DNA of 64,000 nucleotides from contig MHBH01000036.1 of assembly GCA_001804805.1 (NCBI GenBank), positions 1 to 64,000 of the forward strand, written 5' to 3'. A model generated the notes under the pieces. The model had not been told where the DNA came from and made no database searches. It saw only the letters and a list, made by a program, of their open reading frames with translations. Of the stretch, positions 38,717 through 47,908 are shown piece by piece. Source of the DNA: Lentisphaerae bacterium GWF2_49_21. GTDB lineage: Bacteria; Verrucomicrobiota; Lentisphaeria; Victivallales; GWF2-50-93. Both the position numbers and the translations under genes were made by a program. Within the stretch, counting starts at the first letter, position 1. Each line of letters opens with the position of its first letter.

Positions 38717-40401
38717 AATTGTCATGCAATAATCCCCGGCTGTTGAAGAAAGCATTTCCCTATGCGGTCGTATTCTGCATCCTTGCAGCTGTCATCCCTT
38801 ATTTCTATTCCCTGCGGGGGGAATTTGTCTTCGACGACCTGCCGCTTATAAAGAATGATCCGTTCTATGTGCAGGAGACAAATCCTCTCAAGTGCTGGAA
38901 CCGCGATTTCTGGATGGAAAACAAGAAGCAGGGGCTCTATCGTCCATTCACGCTTTTCACTTTCTGGCTGGATGCCAGGATAAAGAATGACAATGGCAGA
39001 TTGATCTCTCCCATTTTCAGGGCTACGAACCTTTTCATCCACATCATCGTGACGCTTCTTGTCCTCAAGCTCGCATTGCGGCTCAAATTCGGGCACTGGG
39101 CTGCGATATTCGCAGCTGCGCTCTTTGCAGTGCATCCGGTACATACCGAAGCCGTCATCCCGGCCTATGGGAGAGGAGAGCTTCTCTGTGCCTTTTTCAT
39201 GCTGCTGGCGCTGATATTTCATACTTATGTCGACAGTAACAGGCTGGCTTTCCTCTTCGCAGGAGCAAGCTTTCTTTTCGCATGCTGGTCGAAGGAGCAC
39301 GGTGTGGCGATTCTTCCTCTTTGCTTCCTGTTGGATTTGTATCTTAAAAGGCCGTCCAGCCTCCAGCAGTTCAGGGATTTCATGAAAAAAAGGATGGCTG
39401 TCTATCTTTTCTATCTGGCGGTCGTCGGAGTGTTTTTCGCGTCGAGATATTTTGCCACCGGTACGCTTTTGCCTACGAAGGACTTCTTTGATCCGGCAAT
39501 CGACAATCCCATCGCCCTATGTAATTTCCCGTTGAACTTTATAAGCGCGCTGAAGGTCCAGGGGCTCGCGCTTTCAAAGTTCTTCTGGCCTGCAGTGCTT
39601 TCACACGATTATTCATATGCCCAGCTTCTTCCGTCCACATCCGTTTTCGATCCGAAGGCGTGGCTGCCTGTAATCCTTTTCCTTGGAATTCCGGTCCTGG
39701 CATGTTTCCTATTCAGGAATTTCAAATACAAGATGATGCTTCTTGTGACTGCCTACGTCATCTGCATACTGCCATCGGGCAATTTTATAGTTATGACAGG
39801 AACTATTTTTGGTGAGAGGCTCCAGTACATACCGAGTATTTTGCTCTGCTTCTTTGTGGCGCTCATCATGAAAGAACTTTTTGAGAAGTTGAACTTCAAG
39901 ATAATCATCACGCTGATGCTGGCCATTGTATCCGCCATGGCGGCGAGGACTTATGTGAGGGGCGAGGACTGGAATTCCCTGATGAGCATCGCACTTGCAG
40001 GAGTCAGGACAGCCCCCATGAGCATCAAGACCTGGAACAATCTTGCCGTCCAGCTGGCCCAGAACAACCAGATGAAGGAAGCCATTATAGCCTGCGATAG
40101 GGCGATTTCCATTTATCCCAGATATGTAACAGCCCACGCCCAGAGGGGGATTTACAATTCGTTTCTTGGAAATTTCCAGCAGGCTGAGCAGGATCTCAGG
40201 ATGGCGATATCCCTTCATACCAACCATTTCATGGCGAATTATACGCTTACCGCTCTTCTTGCGGAACAGGGAAGGATTGAAGAGGCTCGGGAGATCATGG
40301 AGAACCTCCTGAAGGTCTATCCCGATGAGCAAGCACTGAAGGCCTCATATTTGAAGCTGCTCGGCGATATTGAGAAAAAAAGGCTGGAAAAGGGAAAATA
40401 G
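38713..40401 (+). CDS. TMTC-like GT-C membrane protein with TPRs, tandem paralog b
   Basis: FVFDDLPLIKNDPFY, AVHPVHTEAVIPAYGRGELL; ATGA overlap with the upstream paralog. Confidence 0.8.
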   Translation: MKLSCNNPRLLKKAFPYAVVFCILAAVIPYFYSLRGEFVFDDLPLIKNDPFYVQETNPLKCWNRDFWMENKKQGLYRPFTLFTFWLDARIKNDNGRLISPIFRATNLFIHIIVTLLVLKLALRLKFGHWAAIFAAALFAVHPVHTEAVIPAYGRGELLCAFFMLLALIFHTYVDSNRLAFLFAGASFLFACWSKEHGVAILPLCFLLDLYLKRPSSLQQFRDFMKKRMAVYLFYLAVVGVFFASRYFATGTLLPTKDFFDPAIDNPIALCNFPLNFISALKVQGLALSKFFWPAVLSHDYSYAQLLPSTSVFDPKAWLPVILFLGIPVLACFLFRNFKYKMMLLVTAYVICILPSGNFIVMTGTIFGERLQYIPSILLCFFVALIMKELFEKLNFKIIITLMLAIVSAMAARTYVRGEDWNSLMSIALAGVRTAPMSIKTWNNLAVQLAQNNQMKEAIIACDRAISIYPRYVTAHAQRGIYNSFLGNFQQAEQDLRMAISLHTNHFMANYTLTALLAEQGRIEEAREIMENLLKVYPDEQALKASYLKLLGDIEKKRLEKGK

Positions 40402-40491
40402 AGGTTCACTGGATTGAAAAATATTGAATTTGAATTATTATTCCGTTCCTGAAAATGCTTCCATCTAACCGCATGAAGGGCTTTTATAATC

Positions 40492-41130
40492 ATGTCGAAG
40501 AAGAATAACGATGAAAAGGAAAACAAACCGGCTGGAACGGATGAGCCGGCTGGAACTGATTTTACATCACGACCGCCCGAAAACAAGGCGTCCGGGAGCG
40601 GAGATAATCCTGCTGAACCGGAGATTTCCGCTGAAGACAGGCTCAGGCAGCGCATCGCCGAGCTTGAACTTGAACTTGTGGGCGCCAAGGATAAGCTTCT
40701 CAGAGCCCATGCGGACTTTGAAAATTTCCGCAAGAGGAATTTCAAGGATATGAATGAGCTGAGGACATTTGTCAAGACAGATACAATTGCCCCTATGCTG
40801 AATGTTTTCGACCATTTCAAGCTTGCACTTGATGCAGCTGAGAAGAAGCCGGATTTCAAAGTCCTCAATGAGGGGATGAAGCTGATCCTGGCAGAATTCC
40901 AGAAGGCCATGGATGAGCTTGGCATCGACATCATAAATGTTCCCGAAAACCAGGTTTTCGATCCCAATCTTCATGATGCTGCAGGAAATGAGGCTTCAGA
41001 TAAAATTGAAGAGGGCAAGGTGATCAGGCAGTGGAGACAGGGATATAAGATGGGAGATCGGGTTCTGCGGCCGGCCTCGGTGGTCGTGAGCAGCGGTCCG
41101 GCAAAACAGGATAAAACCGCTGAAAAATAA
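40492..41130 (+). CDS. grpE: Nucleotide exchange factor GrpE
   Basis: ADFENFRKR, VFDHFKLALD, NQVFDPNLHDA..EEGKVIRQWRQGYKMGDRVLRPASVVV. Confidence 0.93.
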   Translation: MSKKNNDEKENKPAGTDEPAGTDFTSRPPENKASGSGDNPAEPEISAEDRLRQRIAELELELVGAKDKLLRAHADFENFRKRNFKDMNELRTFVKTDTIAPMLNVFDHFKLALDAAEKKPDFKVLNEGMKLILAEFQKAMDELGIDIINVPENQVFDPNLHDAAGNEASDKIEEGKVIRQWRQGYKMGDRVLRPASVVVSSGPAKQDKTAEK

Positions 41131-41158
41131 ACTGAAAAGAACTAAATATCTGTGATTT

Positions 41159-42349
41159 ATGTCAAGTAAACAGGATTTCTATGAAACTCTAGGTGTCTCA
41201 AAGACGGCAAGTCCGGAAGAGATAAAGAAGGCATACCGCAAACTAGCCATCAAATATCATCCCGACAAGAATTCCGGCAACAAGGAAGCCGAGGAGAAAT
41301 TCAAAGATATCTCCCATGCCTATGAGATATTGAGCGACGAAAATAAGAAGGCCCAGTATGATCAGCTCGGACATGACGCCTTCACTTCACGCGGTTCGTC
41401 AGGTCCCGGAAGCTACGGGGGCTTCGAGTTCCATGATCCCTATGACATTTTCAGCCAGTTCTTCGGCGGTGGAATGGGCGGCGGTGGTGGCGGCGGAGGA
41501 TCTTCGATCTTCGAGGAGCTTTTCACAGGAGGTGGACGCAGGTCCTCAACTGGTGCGAGAGACGGTTCTGATCTCCGCTTTGACATTGAGATTGATTTCG
41601 AGGAGGCGGTCTATGGCGCCGACAAGAAGATCAAGATTCCCAGACTTGAAACCTGTGATGCCTGCAACGGCAGCGGTTGCGAGCCGGGCACCGGGAAATC
41701 CACATGTTCAAAATGCCGTGGCACTGGCAACATCTCAATGTCCCAGGGCTTCTTCAGCATCAGGCAGACATGCCCGAACTGCCATGGCGCCGGACAGGTC
41801 ATCCAGAATCCATGCCACAAATGCGGAAGCGAAGGCAGGATGAGGGTTGAAAAGACTTTGAAAATACATATTCCGCCAGGTGTCGACACCGGTTCGAGGC
41901 TTAGAGTTTCCGGCGAAGGCGAGAGCGGAGTCCGCGGTGGCCAGACAGGGGACCTGTATGTTGTCGTCCATGTCCGTGCACATGAGATTTTCCAGCGTGA
42001 CGGGCTCGATATAATCTGTGAGCTTCCAATAGATTTTGTGACTGCTTCGCTCGGAGGACTTGTCGAAGTCCCGACAATCACCGGCAAGACCAGGCTTAAG
42101 ATTCCGGAAGGGACCCAGAACGGAACCATTCTCAGGCTTAAGGGAAAGGGAATGCCTTCATTGCGTGGAGGACAGCGCGGAGACCAGCACATCAAGGTCT
42201 TTGTGGAAGTTCCGACGAATCTCACCCATGAACAGAAGGATCTGCTCACCAAGTTCAAGGACATCCAGGCAAACTCCAAGAATCATCCGCTTATTGACAC
42301 CTTCTTCAGCAAGGCCAAACGTTTCTTCACCGGTGGAGATGAGAGCTGA
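41159..42349 (+). CDS. dnaJ: Chaperone DnaJ
   Basis: J domain with HPDKN, G/F region, four CxxCxGxG zinc motifs. Confidence 0.98.
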   Translation: MSSKQDFYETLGVSKTASPEEIKKAYRKLAIKYHPDKNSGNKEAEEKFKDISHAYEILSDENKKAQYDQLGHDAFTSRGSSGPGSYGGFEFHDPYDIFSQFFGGGMGGGGGGGGSSIFEELFTGGGRRSSTGARDGSDLRFDIEIDFEEAVYGADKKIKIPRLETCDACNGSGCEPGTGKSTCSKCRGTGNISMSQGFFSIRQTCPNCHGAGQVIQNPCHKCGSEGRMRVEKTLKIHIPPGVDTGSRLRVSGEGESGVRGGQTGDLYVVVHVRAHEIFQRDGLDIICELPIDFVTASLGGLVEVPTITGKTRLKIPEGTQNGTILRLKGKGMPSLRGGQRGDQHIKVFVEVPTNLTHEQKDLLTKFKDIQANSKNHPLIDTFFSKAKRFFTGGDES

Positions 42350-42359
42350 GGAACAGCCG

Positions 42360-42402
42360 AACATTCGAATATCGAACAGACGAATTACGAATTTCGAATA
42401 TA
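42360..42402. repeat. TTCGAATATCGAA..TTCGAATA repeat, copy 2
   Basis: ACATTCGAATATCGAACAGACGAATTACGAATTTCGAATA just after dnaJ. Confidence 0.7.
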
Positions 42403-42445
42403 ACAACCCTCATGGACTTCACTGCAAATATACTCTCAATGCATT

Positions 42446-42483
42446 AATTCGTTAGTAGTTAATGCCGTAAGGCATGTTCTTGT
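42446..42483 (+). repeat. GTAGTTAA hairpin repeat, copy A
   Basis: TTCGTTAGTAGTTA-ATGCC-GTAA-GGCAT-GTTCTTG. Confidence 0.8.
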
Positions 42484-42548
42484 ATTTTGGATAATAAGAA
42501 CGTGGTACAGGCGTCCCGCCTGTAATTATTCTTCCATTAAGAGACAAG

Positions 42549-43577
42549 CTATTTTGTCTTGACCCCGGTCGCCTTTGCCACTGCAGCGTAATTGGTGGTC
42601 GTCGGCTTTAGCGGTAGCTCAATCGTCTGACGCTTCAATGCCGACTCATACCAGGCAAAAATCACTTCAGTGGTACGCAAGGCGCGCCTGACAGATATCT
42701 CTGGTTCCTTGCCTTTGCCCAGTCCATCCGTGATGTCCTTTATCATTGCCTGCATGTTCTCGTTCTTTGCATCGTGGAGGCTTCCCTTCACCTTCACCAC
42801 CTGCCATGTTGACTTGCCCTTACCCTTGATGCGCAGATGTGGTTCCGCCTCCAGAATCTCAATGTCGCCTTTCGTTCCGTGCAGGCGGAATCCAAGGTTC
42901 ATTTCCTTCTGGTCGCCGGATTGGATCACCGCTGTCACTCCATTTGCAAAGGTAAGCCAGCCGATCGCCAGCTGTTCGAACGGAATTCCAAACCACGAAC
43001 CGCCTTCCCGGGCATCGATCTGACCCAGGATGCGTGTCGCCGGCACCTCACCGTTCAGCTTGAAGGTCATATCGACCACATGCGTCCCCCAGTCGAGGAT
43101 GTTCTTCGGATTAAAGGCCTCGATGCGCAGAAGCTTGCCGATTCCGCCTTTTTTCACCAGTTCGCGGGCCTTCCGGAAGACAGGAAGCTTCCGGCGCTGA
43201 TGATTGAATGTGAGCTGGCTCCCGGCCTTTTCTGCGGCCTTGGCCATCGACAGTGCGTCCTTCCAGCATGGCGCCATCGGTTTCTCGCAATGGATCGCAC
43301 GGACTTTCGCCTTGGCGCAATATTTTACGACTTTCTCATGGAGTCCCGTCCAGAGGCAGATACTGACAATGTCCGGCTTGATCTTGCGGAGCATCTTTTT
43401 GTAGTCGGTGAAAGTTTCCGCATTGGTGAACCCGTGCTTCTCGGAAAATGCCTTGATGGCTTCTGCCTTGACATCAGTTAACGCGACAACATTGCACTGT
43501 TTATTCAGCTTATATCCTTCCGCATGAATACTGGCAATTCGCCCGCACCCTATGAACGCAACACGATATATTTTCAT
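42549..43577 (-). CDS. Gfo/Idh/MocA family oxidoreductase
   Basis: YRVAFIGCGRIASIHAEGY, CEKPMAPCWKDALSMAKAAEK. Confidence 0.9.
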   Translation of the reverse strand: MKIYRVAFIGCGRIASIHAEGYKLNKQCNVVALTDVKAEAIKAFSEKHGFTNAETFTDYKKMLRKIKPDIVSICLWTGLHEKVVKYCAKAKVRAIHCEKPMAPCWKDALSMAKAAEKAGSQLTFNHQRRKLPVFRKARELVKKGGIGKLLRIEAFNPKNILDWGTHVVDMTFKLNGEVPATRILGQIDAREGGSWFGIPFEQLAIGWLTFANGVTAVIQSGDQKEMNLGFRLHGTKGDIEILEAEPHLRIKGKGKSTWQVVKVKGSLHDAKNENMQAMIKDITDGLGKGKEPEISVRRALRTTEVIFAWYESALKRQTIELPLKPTTTNYAAVAKATGVKTK

Positions 43578-43624
43578 GGAAATCCTTCAAGTAAACCATT
43601 ATATTAAGTCACGGCCAAAAGTCA

Positions 43625-43710
43625 AGAACATGCCTTGCGGCATTGACTACAAACGAATTGCAAATACAATTAGGAATTTGTTCGTAGTTAAGCTCGCAAG
43701 AGCTGTTCTT
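43625..43710. repeat. GTAGTTAA hairpin repeat, inverted pair B1/B2
   Basis: AGAAC-ATGCC-TTGC-GGCAT-TGACTACAAACGAATT .. AATTTGTTCGTAGTTA-AGCTC-GCAA-GAGCT-GTTCTT. Confidence 0.88.
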
Positions 43711-43729
43711 TTCTTTTATGAATTACTAC

Positions 43730-44527
43730 TTACTTTACCGACCCCTTGCCAAGCTTGTTGGCGACAAGATAGCGGTAGCTCGCTTCCACGGCTTCCACGC
43801 GATCGCCCTCGCAGCGGTCGATCTCAACGACCAGCCACTTCAGCACCTTTGGATCCGCTGCGGCAATAGCACCCTTGACGTTGACTTTTCCAGCTCCAAC
43901 AGCCGACATAGGTCCGCCGAAAGGCTGGTCCTTCGGACGTTCCATCATGCCGTCCTTGATGTGCAGGACCGGTACCCGTGCGCGGAAATTCTTCACCTGT
44001 TCCGCGGCGTCGTTCGCCATGAAGTTTGTGGCCCAATAGATGTCGATTTCGAATTTCACGTCCGGACACATTTCCGCGATGTATTCCTGGGCAATTTTCC
44101 CGTTGATGCGGTCGAACTCCCAGAAGTGGTTGTGCAGGCAGAGCTGGAGATTGTGCGGCTTGAGGGCGGCGGTCATGCGATTGATCAGTTCAGCCGTCTT
44201 GCGGATGGAATCCATGGTCTTGAACTCGTCCCAGCCAAATCCTCCGAAGAGGTGCTTGAACCCGAAGATCTTCTTGAGCTTGGCGATCTCCTCGATGTTC
44301 GAGAGATCGTGCTTCGGCCCTGGACCTGTGACCATCTCCAGCCCGAGTTGATCTAGTAGTTCCTTGTACTGTTCAGCAGTCATTCCGTATTTGATTGCCT
44401 CGCCGAGACCGCCTTCCACGCCGACAAATCCGATTTCGGAGACTCGTTTCATCGTGGACATAAAGCTTTCCTTGGATTCGCCAAGAAGTTCTCTGACCGT
44501 GTACAGTTGCAGACCGATAGGCTTCAT
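43730..44527 (-). CDS. Sugar phosphate isomerase/epimerase (AP-endonuclease-2-like TIM barrel)
   Basis: PIGLQLYTVRELL, LCLHNHFWEFD, VLHIKDGM; ATG at 44527. Confidence 0.88.
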   Translation of the reverse strand: MKPIGLQLYTVRELLGESKESFMSTMKRVSEIGFVGVEGGLGEAIKYGMTAEQYKELLDQLGLEMVTGPGPKHDLSNIEEIAKLKKIFGFKHLFGGFGWDEFKTMDSIRKTAELINRMTAALKPHNLQLCLHNHFWEFDRINGKIAQEYIAEMCPDVKFEIDIYWATNFMANDAAEQVKNFRARVPVLHIKDGMMERPKDQPFGGPMSAVGAGKVNVKGAIAAADPKVLKWLVVEIDRCEGDRVEAVEASYRYLVANKLGKGSVK

Positions 44528-44565
44528 CTTGAATTTCTCCTTTATATTAAGGTAAAAATAAAATA

Positions 44566-44640
44566 ATGGACGCGGCAAGCGCGTCCCTCCATAGCTCCGC
44601 CGTCTTAAGGCCTATATACGCCATAAGGCGTGGAGGGACG
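44566..44640. repeat. GGACGCG-GCAAG-CGCGTCCCTCCA .. ACGCC-ATAA-GGCG-TGGAGGGACG composite inverted repeat
   Basis: CGTCCCTCCA and TGGAGGGACG are perfect 10-bp inverted repeats; related unit at 59947-59971. Confidence 0.8.
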
Positions 44641-44698
44641 AGTTTACCGAGTCCGCACTATGAACAAGTTTTGATATCAATTGTTCTCCTTCATTGTT

Positions 44699-46219
44699 TT
44701 ACAGTGATGCCTGTTCTGCGGTTTTCAGCGCATCGAAAAGTTCTGAAGATGTTTTTGCGTTTATGAGGCGGTCAGCCAGGAATTCGCTGTCGAGCATCTG
44801 TGCGATATGCGAGAGCAAGGCCTGATGGATCCTTGGAGTGTCCGCAGGCGTAAGAAGTATGAAAAGAAGGTCGATGGTTTCATTTGGGACAGGTGAGGGG
44901 ATTGGCTTTTTCAGTCGTGCCACTACGACCACGGAACGCGCCAGGCTTTTGAGACGGGCGTGGGGAATTGCAATATTCTTGCCGACATAGCTGCTCATGA
45001 TCTTTTCACGCTCGGACACTGAAAGCATGATTGTCTCTACGGGCATGGGGAGATCGCTTGGATTGATGCGTTTCAATGCATTTTCCGCAACACTGGTTAT
45101 CGAACTGCCCTCGACATCGAGAAGAACCCTGTCGGTGGTCAGCCTTTCTGAAAGATAAACCGGCACCTCCAGCGGGAATTCCTCCTCGATGGCGCCGACA
45201 ACTTCCTCGAGCAGATCCTCCATCGTCACAAAACCTGTCCAAGCTCCTTTGCTGTCGTAGACAAGGGCGACATGGTTGCCGCGCCGCTGCATTTCAGACA
45301 GGAGATGTTCGATGCTTTCATCCTCCTTGGCCTTGAGACAGGGGCGTATGAAGAACTGCAGTTCCATCGTCGGTTTGCTGGATATCGAAGCGAGATAAAG
45401 ATCCTTTAGGTGCACATACCCGAGAGGTGTTTCCGGATCATTGCCGATAAGGGGATAGCGCGACTGCTTGAATTCGGAAATGATCTTGTTGTTCTCCTCA
45501 GGTGTTGCACCGGTCTTAAGTATGTGCAGCCTGTCGCGGGAACGCATGGAGTTCCTGACCGTCAGAGTGCCCATGTCAAGTACGTTCTCGATATAGAGGA
45601 GGCGGCGGAAGGTCATCATGCCGCTGGCCTGCGAGTTGTCGAGTATGATCCTTATCTCATCCTCGGAATGTCTTTCGTGCTTTGGAGCCTTGGGAACTCC
45701 TAGTAAATATAGAATGGAATCGACAGACCAGTTCAGGAGCCACAATGGTATATAGAACACGAAATAGCAGAAATGCAGGGGGAATGCGGTATTCAGCGCA
45801 GCCTGTTCGACCTTGCGGATGGCGAAAATCTTAGGGACCTGCTCCCCTAGCACTATATGGAGATAGGAGATGAGGATGTAGGAAACTGAAATGGCAATAC
45901 CATGGATTGTCGCATCGGCAGTGCCGTTTCCATATCCTGTCTTTAGCAGTAGATAGGCAATAATTTTTGCAAATCCGGGTTCGCCGACAAAGCCCAGTCC
46001 GATACTTGCCAGCGTTATTCCGACCTGGCAGACCGAAAGGTACTGGTCCAGCTTGGTCTGGATGTGCTGCATCATCTTTGCCCTGATGTCACCCTTGGCG
46101 GCAAGAACCTCCATATGGGTGGGGCGCGCCTTCACCGCCGCGAACTCCGCAAGCACGAAGAACGCGTTCAGCAGGAGCAGCAGGAGTGTCAGGAGCAGAT
46201 ATGTTATTATCAAGGTCAT
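44699..46219 (-). CDS. CNNM/HlyC-type (DUF21) membrane protein with CBS pair and C-terminal PTS EIIA type-2-like domain
   Basis: DUF21: NAFFVLAEFAAVKAR, QVGITLASIGLGFVGEP. CBS region: FKQSRYPLIG..GYVHLKDL. C-term: REKIMSSYVGKNIAIPHAR..LLFILLTPADTPRIHQALLSHIAQML. Confidence 0.85.
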   Translation of the reverse strand: MTLIITYLLLTLLLLLLNAFFVLAEFAAVKARPTHMEVLAAKGDIRAKMMQHIQTKLDQYLSVCQVGITLASIGLGFVGEPGFAKIIAYLLLKTGYGNGTADATIHGIAISVSYILISYLHIVLGEQVPKIFAIRKVEQAALNTAFPLHFCYFVFYIPLWLLNWSVDSILYLLGVPKAPKHERHSEDEIRIILDNSQASGMMTFRRLLYIENVLDMGTLTVRNSMRSRDRLHILKTGATPEENNKIISEFKQSRYPLIGNDPETPLGYVHLKDLYLASISSKPTMELQFFIRPCLKAKEDESIEHLLSEMQRRGNHVALVYDSKGAWTGFVTMEDLLEEVVGAIEEEFPLEVPVYLSERLTTDRVLLDVEGSSITSVAENALKRINPSDLPMPVETIMLSVSEREKIMSSYVGKNIAIPHARLKSLARSVVVVARLKKPIPSPVPNETIDLLFILLTPADTPRIHQALLSHIAQMLDSEFLADRLINAKTSSELFDALKTAEQASL

Positions 46220-46339
46220 TTATGAATTTGAATCATTTTGGAAAATACTTCTTCCTGTGATAACAATAATGAAAAACCATATATAAGTCAAGGGAACTGG
46301 TCTCTTTTCCACCCATATGAGTTCCCCCCTTTAATCTTT

Positions 46340-46435
46340 ATAAAGAATCTCCAGCCCGACGAAGGGCAAGGGATTCCGTCAATAATACCCCGTTTCTATC
46401 AATTGGGATTGGATGGACTCCTAGAGATTCTTTAT
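46340..46435. repeat. Element with 12-bp terminal inverted repeats ATAAAGAATCTC/GAGATTCTTTAT
   Basis: Arms 46340-46351 and 46424-46435; the left end matches the 6087 palindrome at 18/21 positions. Confidence 0.75.
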
Positions 46436-47862
46436 TGCTGGAATGCATTCTCTATTTTTTCGAGCTTCATCCCCCGGGAACCTTTGAGGAAGATCATGTC
46501 GCCACGTTTGATCTTCATCCTCACATATTTTGCAGCCTCATCCGAATCAGGAAAATCGCGCATGGAAATGTCAGGTCTTGATCTTATGTTCTTTGCGGCT
46601 CCGCCCATGAGAGGGCCGACTACGATTAAGATGGATTTCGGTATGAGCCTGGTAGTGAACTCCAATATCTCATCATGGGCCCGGGGGCCGGCTTCGCCCA
46701 TTTCAAGCATGTCGCCGAGGATGACAAAGATCCTGGAGGTTCTTCCTGGATCCTTCGAGGTTGCTTCGCTGAGCCACTCGATTCCGGCCCTCATGCTGTC
46801 CGGATTTGCGTTGTAGGCGTCGTTAATCCAGGTTATCCCGTCGCGTTCCTGTATCCGCATCCTCATGCCGGGGATCTGCACTCCCATGTTCAACGCCTCC
46901 ACTGCAATTTCCGGCGATGCGCCCATGGCATTGGCTGCAAGCACGGCTGCTCCAGCGTTCATTGCCTGATGCCTGCCTGGCAGATGCCAGTTGACAGTTT
47001 TACGAAGTCCGCAATTCTTCCAGTGAAGCTCGAAACTGCTTCCAGTCATGCTTCCCCCGAGATATTTCACCTGCAGATCTGCGGATCTCGCAGATTCCCC
47101 GCCGAAACGCAAAGCCTTGAATGGTTTTACGGATTTGTCGAGTATCTTTACTCCCGGACCTTCCGCGGGTATGATCGCAGTTCCAGCTGGCGACATTTTT
47201 GCGAATATCGCAGATTTTTCCCTGGCCACGCCGTCTGTGTCGCCAAAGAATTCGATATGCGCTTTCCCTATGGATACGATCAGGCCGTAATCAGGTTCAG
47301 CGAGCAGGCTCAGGGCCTCGATTTCACCAGGATGGTTCGTGCCCATCTCAATAATGGCATATTCATGGTTCTTCCTGAGATTCAGGAGATTTTGTGGGAC
47401 ACCGACATGGTTGTTGGTGTTTCCTTCAGTCGCATATATTTTGTCTGCCCCATATGCATGGACAAGTATTGCCTTGAGGATCTCCTTCGTGCCTGTCTTT
47501 CCGCTGCTGCCGGTCAGGGCTATGACCTTTGTCCCTATTCTTTTCCTGTGGAACTTGGCAAGAGACTGATATGCCTTCAACGTGTCGTCGACGATCAGGA
47601 TAGGTATATCCTTTGGGAGTTTTGTTTTTGGGAGCCGATCTTTGGAGACGCATATTGCAGAGGTGTTTTTTGACGCCGCGGCTTCAAGATAGTCATGTCC
47701 ATCGAAATTATCCCCCTTGAGCGCGAAGAAGATGGAATTCAGACAGTCCTTCCGAGTGTCAGTCGAGACAAATTGCATACCCGGGCCCGAAGGTTTCGGA
47801 CCTGTCAATTTTCCAGAAGTGATTTTCTCAAGTTCGCTATATGTGAATAGAATATTATCCAT
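46432..47862 (-). CDS. murF: UDP-N-acetylmuramoyl-tripeptide--D-alanyl-D-alanine ligase
   Basis: ALTGSSGKTGTKEILKAIL, NNHVGVPQNLLNL, INDAYNANPDSMRAGIEWL. Confidence 0.95.
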   Translation of the reverse strand: MDNILFTYSELEKITSGKLTGPKPSGPGMQFVSTDTRKDCLNSIFFALKGDNFDGHDYLEAAASKNTSAICVSKDRLPKTKLPKDIPILIVDDTLKAYQSLAKFHRKRIGTKVIALTGSSGKTGTKEILKAILVHAYGADKIYATEGNTNNHVGVPQNLLNLRKNHEYAIIEMGTNHPGEIEALSLLAEPDYGLIVSIGKAHIEFFGDTDGVAREKSAIFAKMSPAGTAIIPAEGPGVKILDKSVKPFKALRFGGESARSADLQVKYLGGSMTGSSFELHWKNCGLRKTVNWHLPGRHQAMNAGAAVLAANAMGASPEIAVEALNMGVQIPGMRMRIQERDGITWINDAYNANPDSMRAGIEWLSEATSKDPGRTSRIFVILGDMLEMGEAGPRAHDEILEFTTRLIPKSILIVVGPLMGGAAKNIRSRPDISMRDFPDSDEAAKYVRMKIKRGDMIFLKGSRGMKLEKIENAFQQ

Positions 47863-47908
47863 AAGTAATAAGTATCATAAGATTAATCAGGCAAAGGATA
47901 ATTTCAAG

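Noticed and set aside
46675-47673. 332-aa plus-strand ORF
   Set aside because: Fully antisense to the well-supported murF; composition reads as reverse-frame shadow with no family motifs.
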